Shown here: positions 1 through 7,671 of the stretch, one piece after another
Layout of the letters: the number at the start of each line of letters is the position of its first letter
Numbering within the stretch: the stretch's first letter is position 1
Assembly (NCBI RefSeq): GCF_001021975.1
Contig: NZ_CP009928.1
Location: forward strand, 372,001-436,000
Direction of reading: 5' to 3'
DNA: 64,000 nt
Source: Chryseobacterium gallinarum
Lineage (GTDB): Bacteria > Bacteroidota > Bacteroidia > Flavobacteriales > Weeksellaceae
Translations under genes and position numbers: made by a program
Notes under the pieces: model-generated
The model's input: the letters and a program-made list of their open reading frames with translations, nothing else
Database searches by the model: none
What the model was told of the DNA's origin: nothing

Positions 1-12
1 AAATTCATAAGC

Positions 13-1242
13 TTGAAATTTCCTTTATATTTCTCTAGAAAAATAGCATTTTCCAAAGATAACAAAAATAACCTTTCAAGGGTTATCATCTTCATTGGCA
101 GACTTTCTGTAGCTTTGGGGATCATTGTGTCCTTAATCACGGTGGCTACCGGTTTTGGTTCTAAAAAAGCTATTAAGGAAAGACTTGCGGATTTCAGCGG
201 TCATATTACTGTAAGGTCTACCCGGTCCAATTCTTCATACAACACTTCTGTTCTTGATAATCAGGGGTTAAATCTTCCTAAAATAAAAGAGCTCCCGGAT
301 GTGGAAAGTGTTCAGAAGTATGCAACAGTAACGGGAATTATGCGGAATGAGCATAGTTTTGCCGGAATTATTTTTAAAGGAATCGGGAAAGATTTTGACA
401 GTGCAAGGTTTAAAAAATTTCTCATTGCAGGAACTACTCCTAAGGTGACTGAAAAAGGATTCAATAACAATGTTACCATTTCACAAAAGGTGGCCAATGA
501 TCTTCATCTTAAACTTAACGACAGTATTGTTACCGTATTTTCAAAAACCGACCAGAAACCTATCTACCGGAAATTCAGGGTTATCGGAATTTTCAAGACC
601 GACATCAAAATGATAGATGATCAATTTGTCATTGGTGGTATCAATCACGTAAGAAAAATCCAGGATATGAAACCTGATGAAATCGGAGGTGTTGATATCT
701 TCCTTAAAAATGTCAATGACATTGATAAAGACTTCCCTGAAATTGAGAAACTGATCGGTTATAAAAACTATGCAGAGAAAGCCACTGAAAAATTCCCTCA
801 AATTACTGATTGGATCAGTATTTTCGATACCAATATTGCTTTGATTATCATTATTATGCTGATTGTTGTGGTAATTAATATTATTATGGTTCTTTTAATT
901 CTTATTATTGAAAGAACTAATTCTATTGGTCTTCTTAAAACTTTAGGGGCAAGCAATTCCCAGATTAGAGCAACTTTCATCAATTATACGCTGATCATCA
1001 TGATTCCGGGGCTTCTATACGGAAACGCCATTGGACTGGGACTTATCCTGATTCAGAAATTCTTTGGAATAATCAAACTCAATCCTGAAAATTATTATGT
1101 GAGTACGGTTCCTGTGGACCTCAACCCAATCGCTATTATTTCTATTTCCGTAGGGATCCTGATTATTTCCGGGCTGGCTCTGATCATTCCCAGCTATCTG
1201 ATCAGTAAGATTTCACCGGTAAAAGCCATTAAATATAATTAG
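13..1242 (+). CDS. FtsX/LolC-E-type ABC transporter permease
   Basis: Inner-membrane permease of the MacB/LolCDE class, which works with a separate ATPase to move lipoproteins or other envelope cargo. The 409-residue protein has one hydrophobic segment near residues 27-47, a large periplasmic domain, and three C-terminal membrane segments (about 276-305, 322-350 and 370-400). The motif ERTNSIGLLKTLGAS in the first C-terminal loop is typical of FtsX-domain permeases. The start used is a TTG at base 13, but the frame is open to base 1, so the true start may lie outside the window. No ATPase gene is next to it here; in related families it can be encoded elsewhere. The class is clear, the cargo is not. 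Confidence 0.85.
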   Translation: MKFPLYFSRKIAFSKDNKNNLSRVIIFIGRLSVALGIIVSLITVATGFGSKKAIKERLADFSGHITVRSTRSNSSYNTSVLDNQGLNLPKIKELPDVESVQKYATVTGIMRNEHSFAGIIFKGIGKDFDSARFKKFLIAGTTPKVTEKGFNNNVTISQKVANDLHLKLNDSIVTVFSKTDQKPIYRKFRVIGIFKTDIKMIDDQFVIGGINHVRKIQDMKPDEIGGVDIFLKNVNDIDKDFPEIEKLIGYKNYAEKATEKFPQITDWISIFDTNIALIIIIMLIVVVINIIMVLLILIIERTNSIGLLKTLGASNSQIRATFINYTLIIMIPGLLYGNAIGLGLILIQKFFGIIKLNPENYYVSTVPVDLNPIAIISISVGILIISGLALIIPSYLISKISPVKAIKYN

Positions 1243-1339
1243 AAATTAAAAACAGGCTGCTGTTAAATATTGTTGATCAATCCTCTTCAATATATAGCAT
1301 CCATCTATCAGTCTAAGGTATGGATAATTTTAAAAGCAT

Positions 1340-1347
1340 TATCTTTG
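1340..1347 (+). promoter_or_regulatory. Bacteroidota-type -7 element before the CBS-like gene
   Basis: TATCTTTG fits the TAnnTTTG -7 consensus and lies 19 bases before the ATG. No clear TTG -33 element stands at the expected spacing. Confidence 0.5.
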
Positions 1348-1366
1348 CACCGCATATAAAACATTT

Positions 1367-2365
1367 ATGAAATACGCAAAAAATATTCTTGAAACTATAG
1401 GAAATACACCCTTAGTACAACTTAACAAAGTATTGGGAGAAGATTTTCCTGCACTGGTTTTAGCAAAGGTAGAAACATTCAATCCCGGGAATTCCGTAAA
1501 GGACAGAATGGCTCTTAAAATGATAGAAGATGCCGAGAAAGATGGCAGACTAAAACCGGGAGGAACCATCATTGAAGGAACTTCCGGAAATACAGGAATG
1601 GGACTGGCACTGGCTGCTATCATCAAAGGATACAAATGTATTTTTGTGACCAATTCCAAGCAATCAAAAGAAAAATGTGATATTCTTCGTGCCGTAGGAG
1701 CTGAAGTAATCGTTTGTCCTACTGATGTAAAACCAACTGATCCGCGTTCTTATTATTCAGTTTCCAAAAGACTGGCTAAAGAAACGGAAAACGGATGGTA
1801 TGTAAATCAATATGATAATTTATCCAACAGAGCGGCTCATTATGAATCTACAGCACCTGAAATCTGGGAACAGACAGAAGGCAAGCTGACTCATTTTGTG
1901 GTAGGTGCCGGAACCGGAGGTACCATTACGGGATGTGGGACTTTTTTCAAAGAAAAAAATCCGGATATTAAGGTAATTGGAGTAGACACTTATGGTTCTA
2001 TTCTGAAAGAATTCCATGAAACCGGGGAACTGCATTATGATCATGCCTATACCTATATTACAGAAGGAATCGGGGAAGATATTATCCCTGAGAACTATGA
2101 TATGTCGGTGATTGATCATTTTGAAAAGGTAACAGATAAAGACGGAGCTATCTATGCAAGAAAGCTGGCAAAAGAAGAAGGAATTTTCTGTGGATATTCT
2201 GCCGGTAGTGCTATTGCTTCTCTTGTTCAGATGAAAGAGCAGTTTACCAAAGATGATGTCATTGTGGTTTTGCTTCATGACCATGGTTCCAGATACGTAG
2301 GAAAAATCTACAATGATGAGTGGATGAAGGAAATGGGCTGGCTGGAAGAAAGCAAGGAAGCCTAA
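1367..2365 (+). CDS. PLP-dependent cysteine synthase / cystathionine beta-synthase family
   Basis: Fold-type II PLP enzyme that makes cysteine or cystathionine by beta-replacement on a serine derivative. Seen in the 332-residue protein: NPGNSVKDR with the PLP lysine at K45, the substrate loop GTSGNTG at 71-77, and the phosphate-binding loop GAGTGGT at about 180-186. It lacks the C-terminal regulatory CBS domains of eukaryotic cystathionine beta-synthase. The window also carries a gamma-lyase/synthase-type partner at 50725-51864, so a role in transsulfuration is possible, but O-acetylserine sulfhydrylase activity cannot be excluded. Transcribed alone, with a hairpin terminator directly after it. 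Confidence 0.88.
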   Translation: MKYAKNILETIGNTPLVQLNKVLGEDFPALVLAKVETFNPGNSVKDRMALKMIEDAEKDGRLKPGGTIIEGTSGNTGMGLALAAIIKGYKCIFVTNSKQSKEKCDILRAVGAEVIVCPTDVKPTDPRSYYSVSKRLAKETENGWYVNQYDNLSNRAAHYESTAPEIWEQTEGKLTHFVVGAGTGGTITGCGTFFKEKNPDIKVIGVDTYGSILKEFHETGELHYDHAYTYITEGIGEDIIPENYDMSVIDHFEKVTDKDGAIYARKLAKEEGIFCGYSAGSAIASLVQMKEQFTKDDVIVVLLHDHGSRYVGKIYNDEWMKEMGWLEESKEA

Positions 2366-2413
2366 GAAAGCAGATAACGAATTATTATAGGCAAAAAGCC
2401 ATTCGTATATAAT

Positions 2414-2450
2414 AAAAAACGGGACAAAATTTTGTTCCGTTTTTATTTTT
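2414..2450. terminator. Bidirectional hairpin terminator
   Basis: ACGGGACAAAA pairs with TTTTGTTCCGT (one G-T wobble), with A-rich sequence on one side and T-rich sequence on the other. It lies between the convergent CBS-like gene and the membrane protein at 2449-2976. Confidence 0.8.
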
Positions 2451-2976
2451 ATTGTCTGATATTTTCTTTCAATGTTTTCTTGAGAAAACTGTATTCCTTA
2501 TCACTCATTGATTTCTTTGGAAACATGTAACTGTATTTTCCTTCGAGGGAAATAAATTTTTCATTAACCTCAAAATGCTCAAAATCTTTCCACTCACTGG
2601 TTTCTTTTTCTCCATCAATGTTGATGGTAAAAAAATTCTGATCAAACCTGATCTCATATATTGTACAGTTTTCAATGAGGTTCAGGTAATGATTAACCTG
2701 CTTTTTCCATCTTGAAACTTTGTTGATGCTTACAGAAAGAAAAACAGCGCAAAGTAAAAGTATAAAACTTAAAAAGTATAAAATACCTACATTATCTTTA
2801 CCTAAACTATCTTTAAATAGAAAGACGACCAGTACAACAACAGCTGCAGCAATAGTTGTTATCGTCTTGCTTTTTGTGGTAGGCGAAAAAAGCAGACTGC
2901 CCTGATTACCATTAAAATAAATATCTTCAAAATTCTTTCTGTCTGATTTTAGTCTGATCACCTTTTCCTCGCTCAT
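2449..2976 (-). CDS. YcxB-like two-TM membrane protein
   Basis: 175-residue protein with two hydrophobic segments (about residues 38-56 and 64-84), followed by a soluble domain with alternating strands containing YEIRFDQNFFTI and SEWKDFEHFEV. This arrangement resembles the YcxB-like family of small Gram-positive and Bacteroidota membrane proteins, whose function is unknown. It lies just downstream of the CbpA/CbpM genes on the same strand (39-base gap) and could be cotranscribed with them. The fold guess is by eye; no function is claimed. Confidence 0.7.
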   Translation of the reverse strand: MSEEKVIRLKSDRKNFEDIYFNGNQGSLLFSPTTKSKTITTIAAAVVVLVVFLFKDSLGKDNVGILYFLSFILLLCAVFLSVSINKVSRWKKQVNHYLNLIENCTIYEIRFDQNFFTINIDGEKETSEWKDFEHFEVNEKFISLEGKYSYMFPKKSMSDKEYSFLKKTLKENIRQ

Positions 2977-3015
2977 AGTTTGTATATAGTTTGTTGTAAA
3001 AGCTACAAAACTAAA

Positions 3016-3318
3016 CTAAATATCTTCATATTCATTATTTATGGCAGAAAGTTTATTCATCAGCTCTCTGTTTCTTCGTTTGAGAGCTTCCAGCTTTTTC
3101 AGCATATTATGAATTACTTCTAAACCAGGCAGGTTAATTTCAAGATCATAGTACCAATTCGCAAACTTCTCCAGCTCAGGTAAATCTTCATACATTAAAT
3201 AACGGATGTTATCTTCTGTCTGTACATGAAGCAGGCCGTAATCTACCAATTCGTCAAAAAAAGTGACTTCTATATTATATATTCTTACGAGTTCTTCCCG
3301 TGATATTCTTTCGCTCAT
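3016..3318 (-). CDS. Chaperone modulator CbpM-like protein
   Basis: 100-residue protein with a MerR-like winged-helix start (SREELVRIYNIEVTFFDELVDYGLL) and a C-terminal coiled coil (KKLEALKRRNRELMNKL). In other bacteria CbpM binds the J-domain of CbpA and blocks its stimulation of DnaK. The pairing is supported by context: it begins three bases after the stop of the CbpA-like gene on the same strand, the standard cbpA-cbpM order. Confidence 0.82.
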   Translation of the reverse strand: MSERISREELVRIYNIEVTFFDELVDYGLLHVQTEDNIRYLMYEDLPELEKFANWYYDLEINLPGLEVIHNMLKKLEALKRRNRELMNKLSAINNEYEDI

Positions 3319-3321
3319 GAC

Positions 3322-4242
3322 CTAGGAATTTTTCAATTGTTCAAAAAGTTCTTTCTGCTTTTCTGTAAGGTTGGTAGGCAGCTTTACTTCATAGGTTACA
3401 AATAAATCACCATACTGTCCTTCTTTTTTATAGACAGGAAACCCTTTTCCTTTCAATCTTACCGTAATCCCGGATTGGGTTTCCGGCTTCACTTTAAGAT
3501 TAACACTTCCTTCCAAAGTATTGACTTTAACCTCACCTCCTAAAACCGCTGTATATAAATCTATGGATACTTTCGTTTTCAGATCATCACCAATCCTTTC
3601 AAAATTGGGATCTACCGGAATGTTAAATGTGATATAGAGGTCTCCGTTCGGGCCACCGTTTACTCCCGGATTTCCGTGGCCTTTCAATTTGATCTGCTGG
3701 CCATCGTAAACTCCCGCAGGAATTGTGATTCTTACCTTTTTGCCATTGATCTCAAAAGTTTGCGGATGAGTTTTTGCGGCATCTCTTAAATTTAAATTCA
3801 ATTCAGCATGTATATCCTGTCCTTTGAATTTCCCTGAGGCACTTCCCCGGGAACTTCTGCCAAAGCCTCCGCCCGCACCCCCAAACATATTCTGGAAGAA
3901 ATCTGAAAAATCTTCACCTTCTCCAAAATCCGCTCCTGAGAATCCTCCTCCATAGTCATAGTGGCTTTGCTGCTGGTACTGTCTTTGTTGTTGCTGGGCT
4001 TTTTCATATTCCTCACCGTGTTTCCAATGTTCTCCGTACTTATCATATTTAGCACGGTTTTCGGGATTGCTGAGTACTTCATTAGCTTCGTTGAGTTCCT
4101 TAAATTTTCTTTCAGCTTCTTTGTCGTCAGGATTAAGGTCCGGATGCAGTTTTCTTGCCAGTTTTCGGTAGGCTTTTTTAATGTCATCCTGGGTTGCGCT
4201 TTTATCTACGCCTAAAATCTTATAGTAATCTATATAAGCCAT
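3322..4242 (-). CDS. DnaJ-class co-chaperone, CbpA-like
   Basis: Hsp40 of the type II (CbpA) class: it delivers clients to DnaK and stimulates its ATPase. The J-domain covers residues 4-70 with the HPD motif at 33-35. A Gln-rich then Gly/Phe-rich linker follows (about 83-135), and then two DnaJ C-terminal substrate-binding domains (about 140-300). The CxxCxGxG zinc-finger repeats of true DnaJ are absent, which separates it from the housekeeping dnaJ. It is first in a run with the CbpM-like gene. Length of 306 residues is normal for the family. Confidence 0.92.
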   Translation of the reverse strand: MAYIDYYKILGVDKSATQDDIKKAYRKLARKLHPDLNPDDKEAERKFKELNEANEVLSNPENRAKYDKYGEHWKHGEEYEKAQQQQRQYQQQSHYDYGGGFSGADFGEGEDFSDFFQNMFGGAGGGFGRSSRGSASGKFKGQDIHAELNLNLRDAAKTHPQTFEINGKKVRITIPAGVYDGQQIKLKGHGNPGVNGGPNGDLYITFNIPVDPNFERIGDDLKTKVSIDLYTAVLGGEVKVNTLEGSVNLKVKPETQSGITVRLKGKGFPVYKKEGQYGDLFVTYEVKLPTNLTEKQKELFEQLKNS

Positions 4243-4313
4243 AGAAACGATGTTTACTCAAATTTATGAATTTTAGGTCTGAAAATTGTATAAAGAAATG
4301 TTAAAAATAAACC

Positions 4314-4321
4314 TATCTTTG
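4314..4321 (+). promoter_or_regulatory. -7 element of the symporter gene
   Basis: TATCTTTG, matching TAnnTTTG, 14 bases before the ATG of the DAACS symporter. The short distance suggests a very short 5' leader. Confidence 0.5.
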
Positions 4322-4335
4322 ATAAAAAGCCCTGC

Positions 4336-5535
4336 ATGAAAGAGGTATTAAAAAACTATTCCGGAATTATATTTTTACTATTAGGAATTATCGTTGGAAG
4401 CATTATTGGTATTGTAGCCCCAGGTTTTGTAGAATACATTAAGCCATTGGGAGACATTTTTCTTAATCTTCTTTTTGTAAGTGTAGTTCCTCTGGTATTT
4501 TTTGCCGTTTCCAATTCTATCGCTTCGCTGGAACAGCAATCTAAGTTTGGAAAAATCATCCTTGTGATGGCTCTTACATTTTTATTCTTTATTCTGACAG
4601 CTGCTATTTTTACAATTTGTGCTGTCTACCTGTTTCCTGTTTCGGGAGTTTCCGGCAGTTCAGAGTTAATAGCAGAAGCTGCCGACAATGATACGTGGGG
4701 AAACCGGATTGTAAGTTTCTTTACGGTAGGAGAATTCACGGAACTGTTCTCAAGGAGAAACATGCTGGCTCTTTTAGTATTTGCATTTTTAACAGGTTTT
4801 GCTGCCAGAAAAACCGGGGAGAAAGGAGAACCTTTCAGCGTTTTTATTGCTTCAGGATATGAAGTTATGAAGGAACTGCTTTTATTGGTTATGAAGCTTG
4901 CGCCTATTGGTTTGGGAGCTTATTTTGCTTATCAGGTTGCTACATTAGGTCCGCAGCTTTTTGGGTTTTATGCTAAACCGCTGGGGTTATATTATATTGC
5001 AGGAATTATCTACTTCATTGTCTTTTTTTCTATTTATGCATTCATGGCGAACGGTCAGAAAGGGGTTAAAAGTTTCTGGACAAATGCGATCTACCCTACC
5101 CTTACAGCTATCAGTACCTGCAGCAGCTTTGCCACAATGCCTGCAAACCTGCAAGCTGCCTCAAAAATAGGTATTCCAAGTTCAATAGCCAATCTGGTTA
5201 TTCCTATCGGGACAACACTTCATAAAAACGGATCTTCCATGTCTTCCATTATTAAAATTTATGTGGCATTTTTAATTATAGGGAAAGATTTTTTTGATCC
5301 GGCCAACCTGCTTTTAGCTTTAGGAATTACGGTTTTTGTGAGCATCGTAGCCGGTGGTATTCCTAATGGAGGTTATATTGGGGAAATGTTAATGATCTCA
5401 GTGTATAAGCTCCCTCAGGAGGCAATTCCCGCAGTTATGATCATCGGAACCTTGGTAGATCCCCTGGCTACAGTTTTGAATGCGGTAGGAGATGTTGTTG
5501 CCGCTATGTTTGTCAACCGGTTTGTGAAGGTCTGA
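4336..5535 (+). CDS. Dicarboxylate/amino acid:cation symporter (DAACS, GltP-like)
   Basis: Inner-membrane secondary transporter for glutamate/aspartate or C4-dicarboxylates, driven by protons or sodium. The 399-residue protein has about eight membrane helices and the two re-entrant signatures of the family: the serine-rich stretch ISTCSSFATMPANLQ and the helix motif PIGTTLHKNGSSM, which corresponds to PxGxTxNxDG in Glt homologs. The change of the usual NMDG-like ending to HKNG is typical of some Bacteroidota members, so substrate and coupling ion cannot be read off. It appears monocistronic. Confidence 0.9.
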   Translation: MKEVLKNYSGIIFLLLGIIVGSIIGIVAPGFVEYIKPLGDIFLNLLFVSVVPLVFFAVSNSIASLEQQSKFGKIILVMALTFLFFILTAAIFTICAVYLFPVSGVSGSSELIAEAADNDTWGNRIVSFFTVGEFTELFSRRNMLALLVFAFLTGFAARKTGEKGEPFSVFIASGYEVMKELLLLVMKLAPIGLGAYFAYQVATLGPQLFGFYAKPLGLYYIAGIIYFIVFFSIYAFMANGQKGVKSFWTNAIYPTLTAISTCSSFATMPANLQAASKIGIPSSIANLVIPIGTTLHKNGSSMSSIIKIYVAFLIIGKDFFDPANLLLALGITVFVSIVAGGIPNGGYIGEMLMISVYKLPQEAIPAVMIIGTLVDPLATVLNAVGDVVAAMFVNRFVKV

Positions 5536-5568
5536 CTTCTCTTGATTGTTTAACGGAAACTCTATTGC

Positions 5569-5705
5569 TTATTCGCTTCGCTGCATAGGTTCCAGGTTTT
5601 TATATTCTTTAGGCGTAAAAAGTCTGTAATGAATCTTAAATGTTTTGCCTAAAGGAGTTTCCAGTGAAAATCCGTCGGTCACATCCAGAGTAAAATGAGG
5701 GTAAA
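5569..5705 (-). pseudogene. C-terminal remnant of a DUF779-type gene
   Basis: On the minus strand this stretch reads YPHFTLDVTDGFSLETPLG followed by KTFKIHYRLFTPKEYKN, ending at a TAA. That looks like the last ~45 residues of DUF779 proteins (GFSLExPxG...FxxxxRLFT), small proteins often encoded beside aldehyde dehydrogenases. No start codon or N-terminal half exists, because the sequence runs straight into the AraC fragment at about 5690-5705. Family recognition is by memory of the motif. Confidence 0.55.
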
Positions 5706-5856
5706 CCGAGCGAAAGAATTACTTACCAGTAAGAACACCATCAAGGAAACTGTTTTTCTGACGGGATTTTCAGACACCAACTATTTTACGAGGGTATTTA
5801 AACAATGGGAGGGAGTAACCCCGAAAAGTTATCAGAAAAGAATAGCTCTGAGATAA
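5695..5856 (+). pseudogene. C-terminal HTH remnant of an AraC-family regulator
   Basis: A 53-codon frame reading RVNRAKELLTS, TIKETVFLTGFSDTNYFTRV and FKQWEGVTPKSYQKR. This is the second helix-turn-helix of an AraC/XylS DNA-binding domain, complete to its natural C-terminus. Everything upstream (sensor domain and first HTH) is missing, and an in-frame stop occurs at 5665. It could be translated from the ATG at 5695, but a single half-HTH is unlikely to function. In many genomes AraC regulators sit next to aldehyde dehydrogenase/DUF779 genes, which fits the neighbouring fragment. Confidence 0.75.
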
Positions 5857-5878
5857 TTTGTTTAGAAAACATATATAT

Positions 5879-5914
5879 AAAAAGCCCCGAAGTAAAACTC
5901 CGGGGTTATTTTTA
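5879..5914. terminator. Bidirectional hairpin terminator
   Basis: CCCCG pairs with CGGGG, flanked by A-rich sequence before and TTATTTTT after. It serves the SusC/SusD operon on the minus strand and would also stop transcripts leaving the AraC remnant. Confidence 0.75.
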
Positions 5915-5916
5915 AT

Positions 5917-6026
5917 AATGATTAGTAACCATCATTTTGTTTTACATTCGGGTTAGCCGAAATTTCCTTAAAATGATTAGTAACCATCATTTTGTTTTAC
6001 ATTCGGGTTAGCCGAAATTTCCTTAA
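5917..6026. repeat. 55-bp perfect tandem duplication over the susD stop codon
   Basis: Bases 5917-5971 and 5972-6026 are identical by eye, each starting AATGATTAGTAACCATC and ending TTTCCTTAA. On the minus strand each copy encodes the SusD ending KEISANPNVKQNDGY plus a stop. Only the copy at 5972-6026 is read as the protein end; the other lies after the stop codon as untranslated DNA. Confidence 0.92.
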
Positions 6027-7659
6027 TTGGAATAGGTAATGTATATCGGTAATCACCATTTACAAGGTTTTTAACCGGGATGATATCATCCGTGTCATTT
6101 CTGTCCATGCTAGCATTAGCCAATCCCCCAAGTCTCTTAAGGTCAATGAAACGATGTCCTTCCAGTGCCAATTCAATTCTACGCTCTTTCAAGATATCAG
6201 CATAAGCTAATTGTGCAGTTGAATAAGCAGGTGTTATCGCTGCTCCCTTGAAATTTCTTGCCTCTCTCACTTGTTGGATTTTATCATGAGCTGCCGTAAG
6301 GTTTCCTGCTGCCACCTCAGCTTCTGCTATAATGAAATACATCTCTGACAATCTGAAAACTTTAATGTCATTTCTGGTTGATGTACTTAGTTTTCCCGGG
6401 TACTTGTCAATCACCAATGCATCATCTCTGGTAGCTCCCGCTGCTGCATTAGCGTAATCAGTATTTGGTTTTGATGAAGGATCAACGTAGGCATACTTTC
6501 TGATATCACCAGGAATATTCTGGAACAAGTTATATAAATTTCTTCCCCAGAACCACATTGGAGATCCCTTAATGTTGGACTGGTTTGTATTCCACTTCCC
6601 ACCAATAGCAGCACCGGCTCCTAGAGGAAGTCTGTTAAGAGAGAAGATAGTCTCACCGTTATCCGAATCAGCCCACATTCTTCTGTATGGGTTGAAAGAT
6701 CCTCCTACAATACCATTTCCAGTTTTTTCATCAATTCCTCCGTAGAATGCAATATCCCATTTGTCAGTAGTCTCCGGTTCAGTAAAATCTCCGGATTGGA
6801 AAACAGAACCATCAGCTTCAGTAACTGGAACTTGAGCATTGGTTCCTGTAATTGGTCCTGCTGCCGTAAGAGAAAGGCCTGAGCCGCTGATTACCAATTC
6901 TGCATATTTCTTTGCTAACGCCATCTCTCCTCTGTAAAGGTTAAAACGAGCAGCAACAGCATTTACAAAACTCTTATCAGCAAAATATCTTCTTGGAGTT
7001 GTAGCGTTGCTTAAGATCTCTCTTGCATAATCTAAATCAGCATTAATGAAGTCATATACTTCCTGGTTTTTCGCTCTTGGTAACTGAGCTTCTGTAGATG
7101 GTATATCTTTCAGAAGAATAACTCCTAAAGCATTAGGGTTTTTCATGTCACTAGAAAAATATGCCTCTAACTGTACATAGCAATATGCTCTGATTGCTCT
7201 TGCCTGCGCAAGAATTTCATTATATTGTTTTTGCTCTGTTGCAGAAGCAGGTGTAATTTTCTTTGCCCCTTCCAGTAGTCTGTTCACTCTGTTGATTACT
7301 CTGTAATTGTTCAACCAGATTCCATCACTTGCAACGGTACCTACTGTACCTCCTGTTATAACAGGGCTGGAAGGATCAAGGAAATGTCTGTGCAGTGTAT
7401 ATTCCTGTCCTCCACTACCAGATCCCGGCTTTACTTCGTCTGTAAATACAGCGGTAAAATAAATTTCATCAATCGGATCCAACTGAGCGTATACAGATCC
7501 GTTTAAAACTTCATTAAGGTTAGCAACACTGGTATACAGGTCTTGTTCCTGTAACTCTCCCGGCTGCTTTATATCCAATGCATCCTGACAGCTGGTTAAT
7601 GCAAATGATGCAGAGGATAAGGTGGCTACAACTAATATTGTGTTTATAATTCTTTTCAT
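5977..7659 (-). CDS. RagB/SusD-family outer-membrane nutrient-binding lipoprotein
   Basis: Surface lipoprotein that forms a lid on its SusC partner and captures an oligosaccharide or other ligand. I place the start at the ATG at 7659 (MKRIINTIL), four codons inside the longest frame, because it gives a clean lipoprotein signal with lipobox LTSC and Cys24. The 560-residue protein shows the SusD features: N-terminal TPR-like helices, the middle stretch with IRAYCYVQLEAYF, the RLSEMYFIIAEAE motif, and the late segment ILKERRIELALEGHRFIDLKRLG. It follows the SusC gene by 12 bases, the usual susC-susD order. The ligand is unknown; no glycoside hydrolase or sensor gene is adjacent. Confidence 0.93.
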   Translation of the reverse strand: MKRIINTILVVATLSSASFALTSCQDALDIKQPGELQEQDLYTSVANLNEVLNGSVYAQLDPIDEIYFTAVFTDEVKPGSGSGGQEYTLHRHFLDPSSPVITGGTVGTVASDGIWLNNYRVINRVNRLLEGAKKITPASATEQKQYNEILAQARAIRAYCYVQLEAYFSSDMKNPNALGVILLKDIPSTEAQLPRAKNQEVYDFINADLDYAREILSNATTPRRYFADKSFVNAVAARFNLYRGEMALAKKYAELVISGSGLSLTAAGPITGTNAQVPVTEADGSVFQSGDFTEPETTDKWDIAFYGGIDEKTGNGIVGGSFNPYRRMWADSDNGETIFSLNRLPLGAGAAIGGKWNTNQSNIKGSPMWFWGRNLYNLFQNIPGDIRKYAYVDPSSKPNTDYANAAAGATRDDALVIDKYPGKLSTSTRNDIKVFRLSEMYFIIAEAEVAAGNLTAAHDKIQQVREARNFKGAAITPAYSTAQLAYADILKERRIELALEGHRFIDLKRLGGLANASMDRNDTDDIIPVKNLVNGDYRYTLPIPIKEISANPNVKQNDGY

Positions 7660-7671
7660 AATTCTTCTCAA

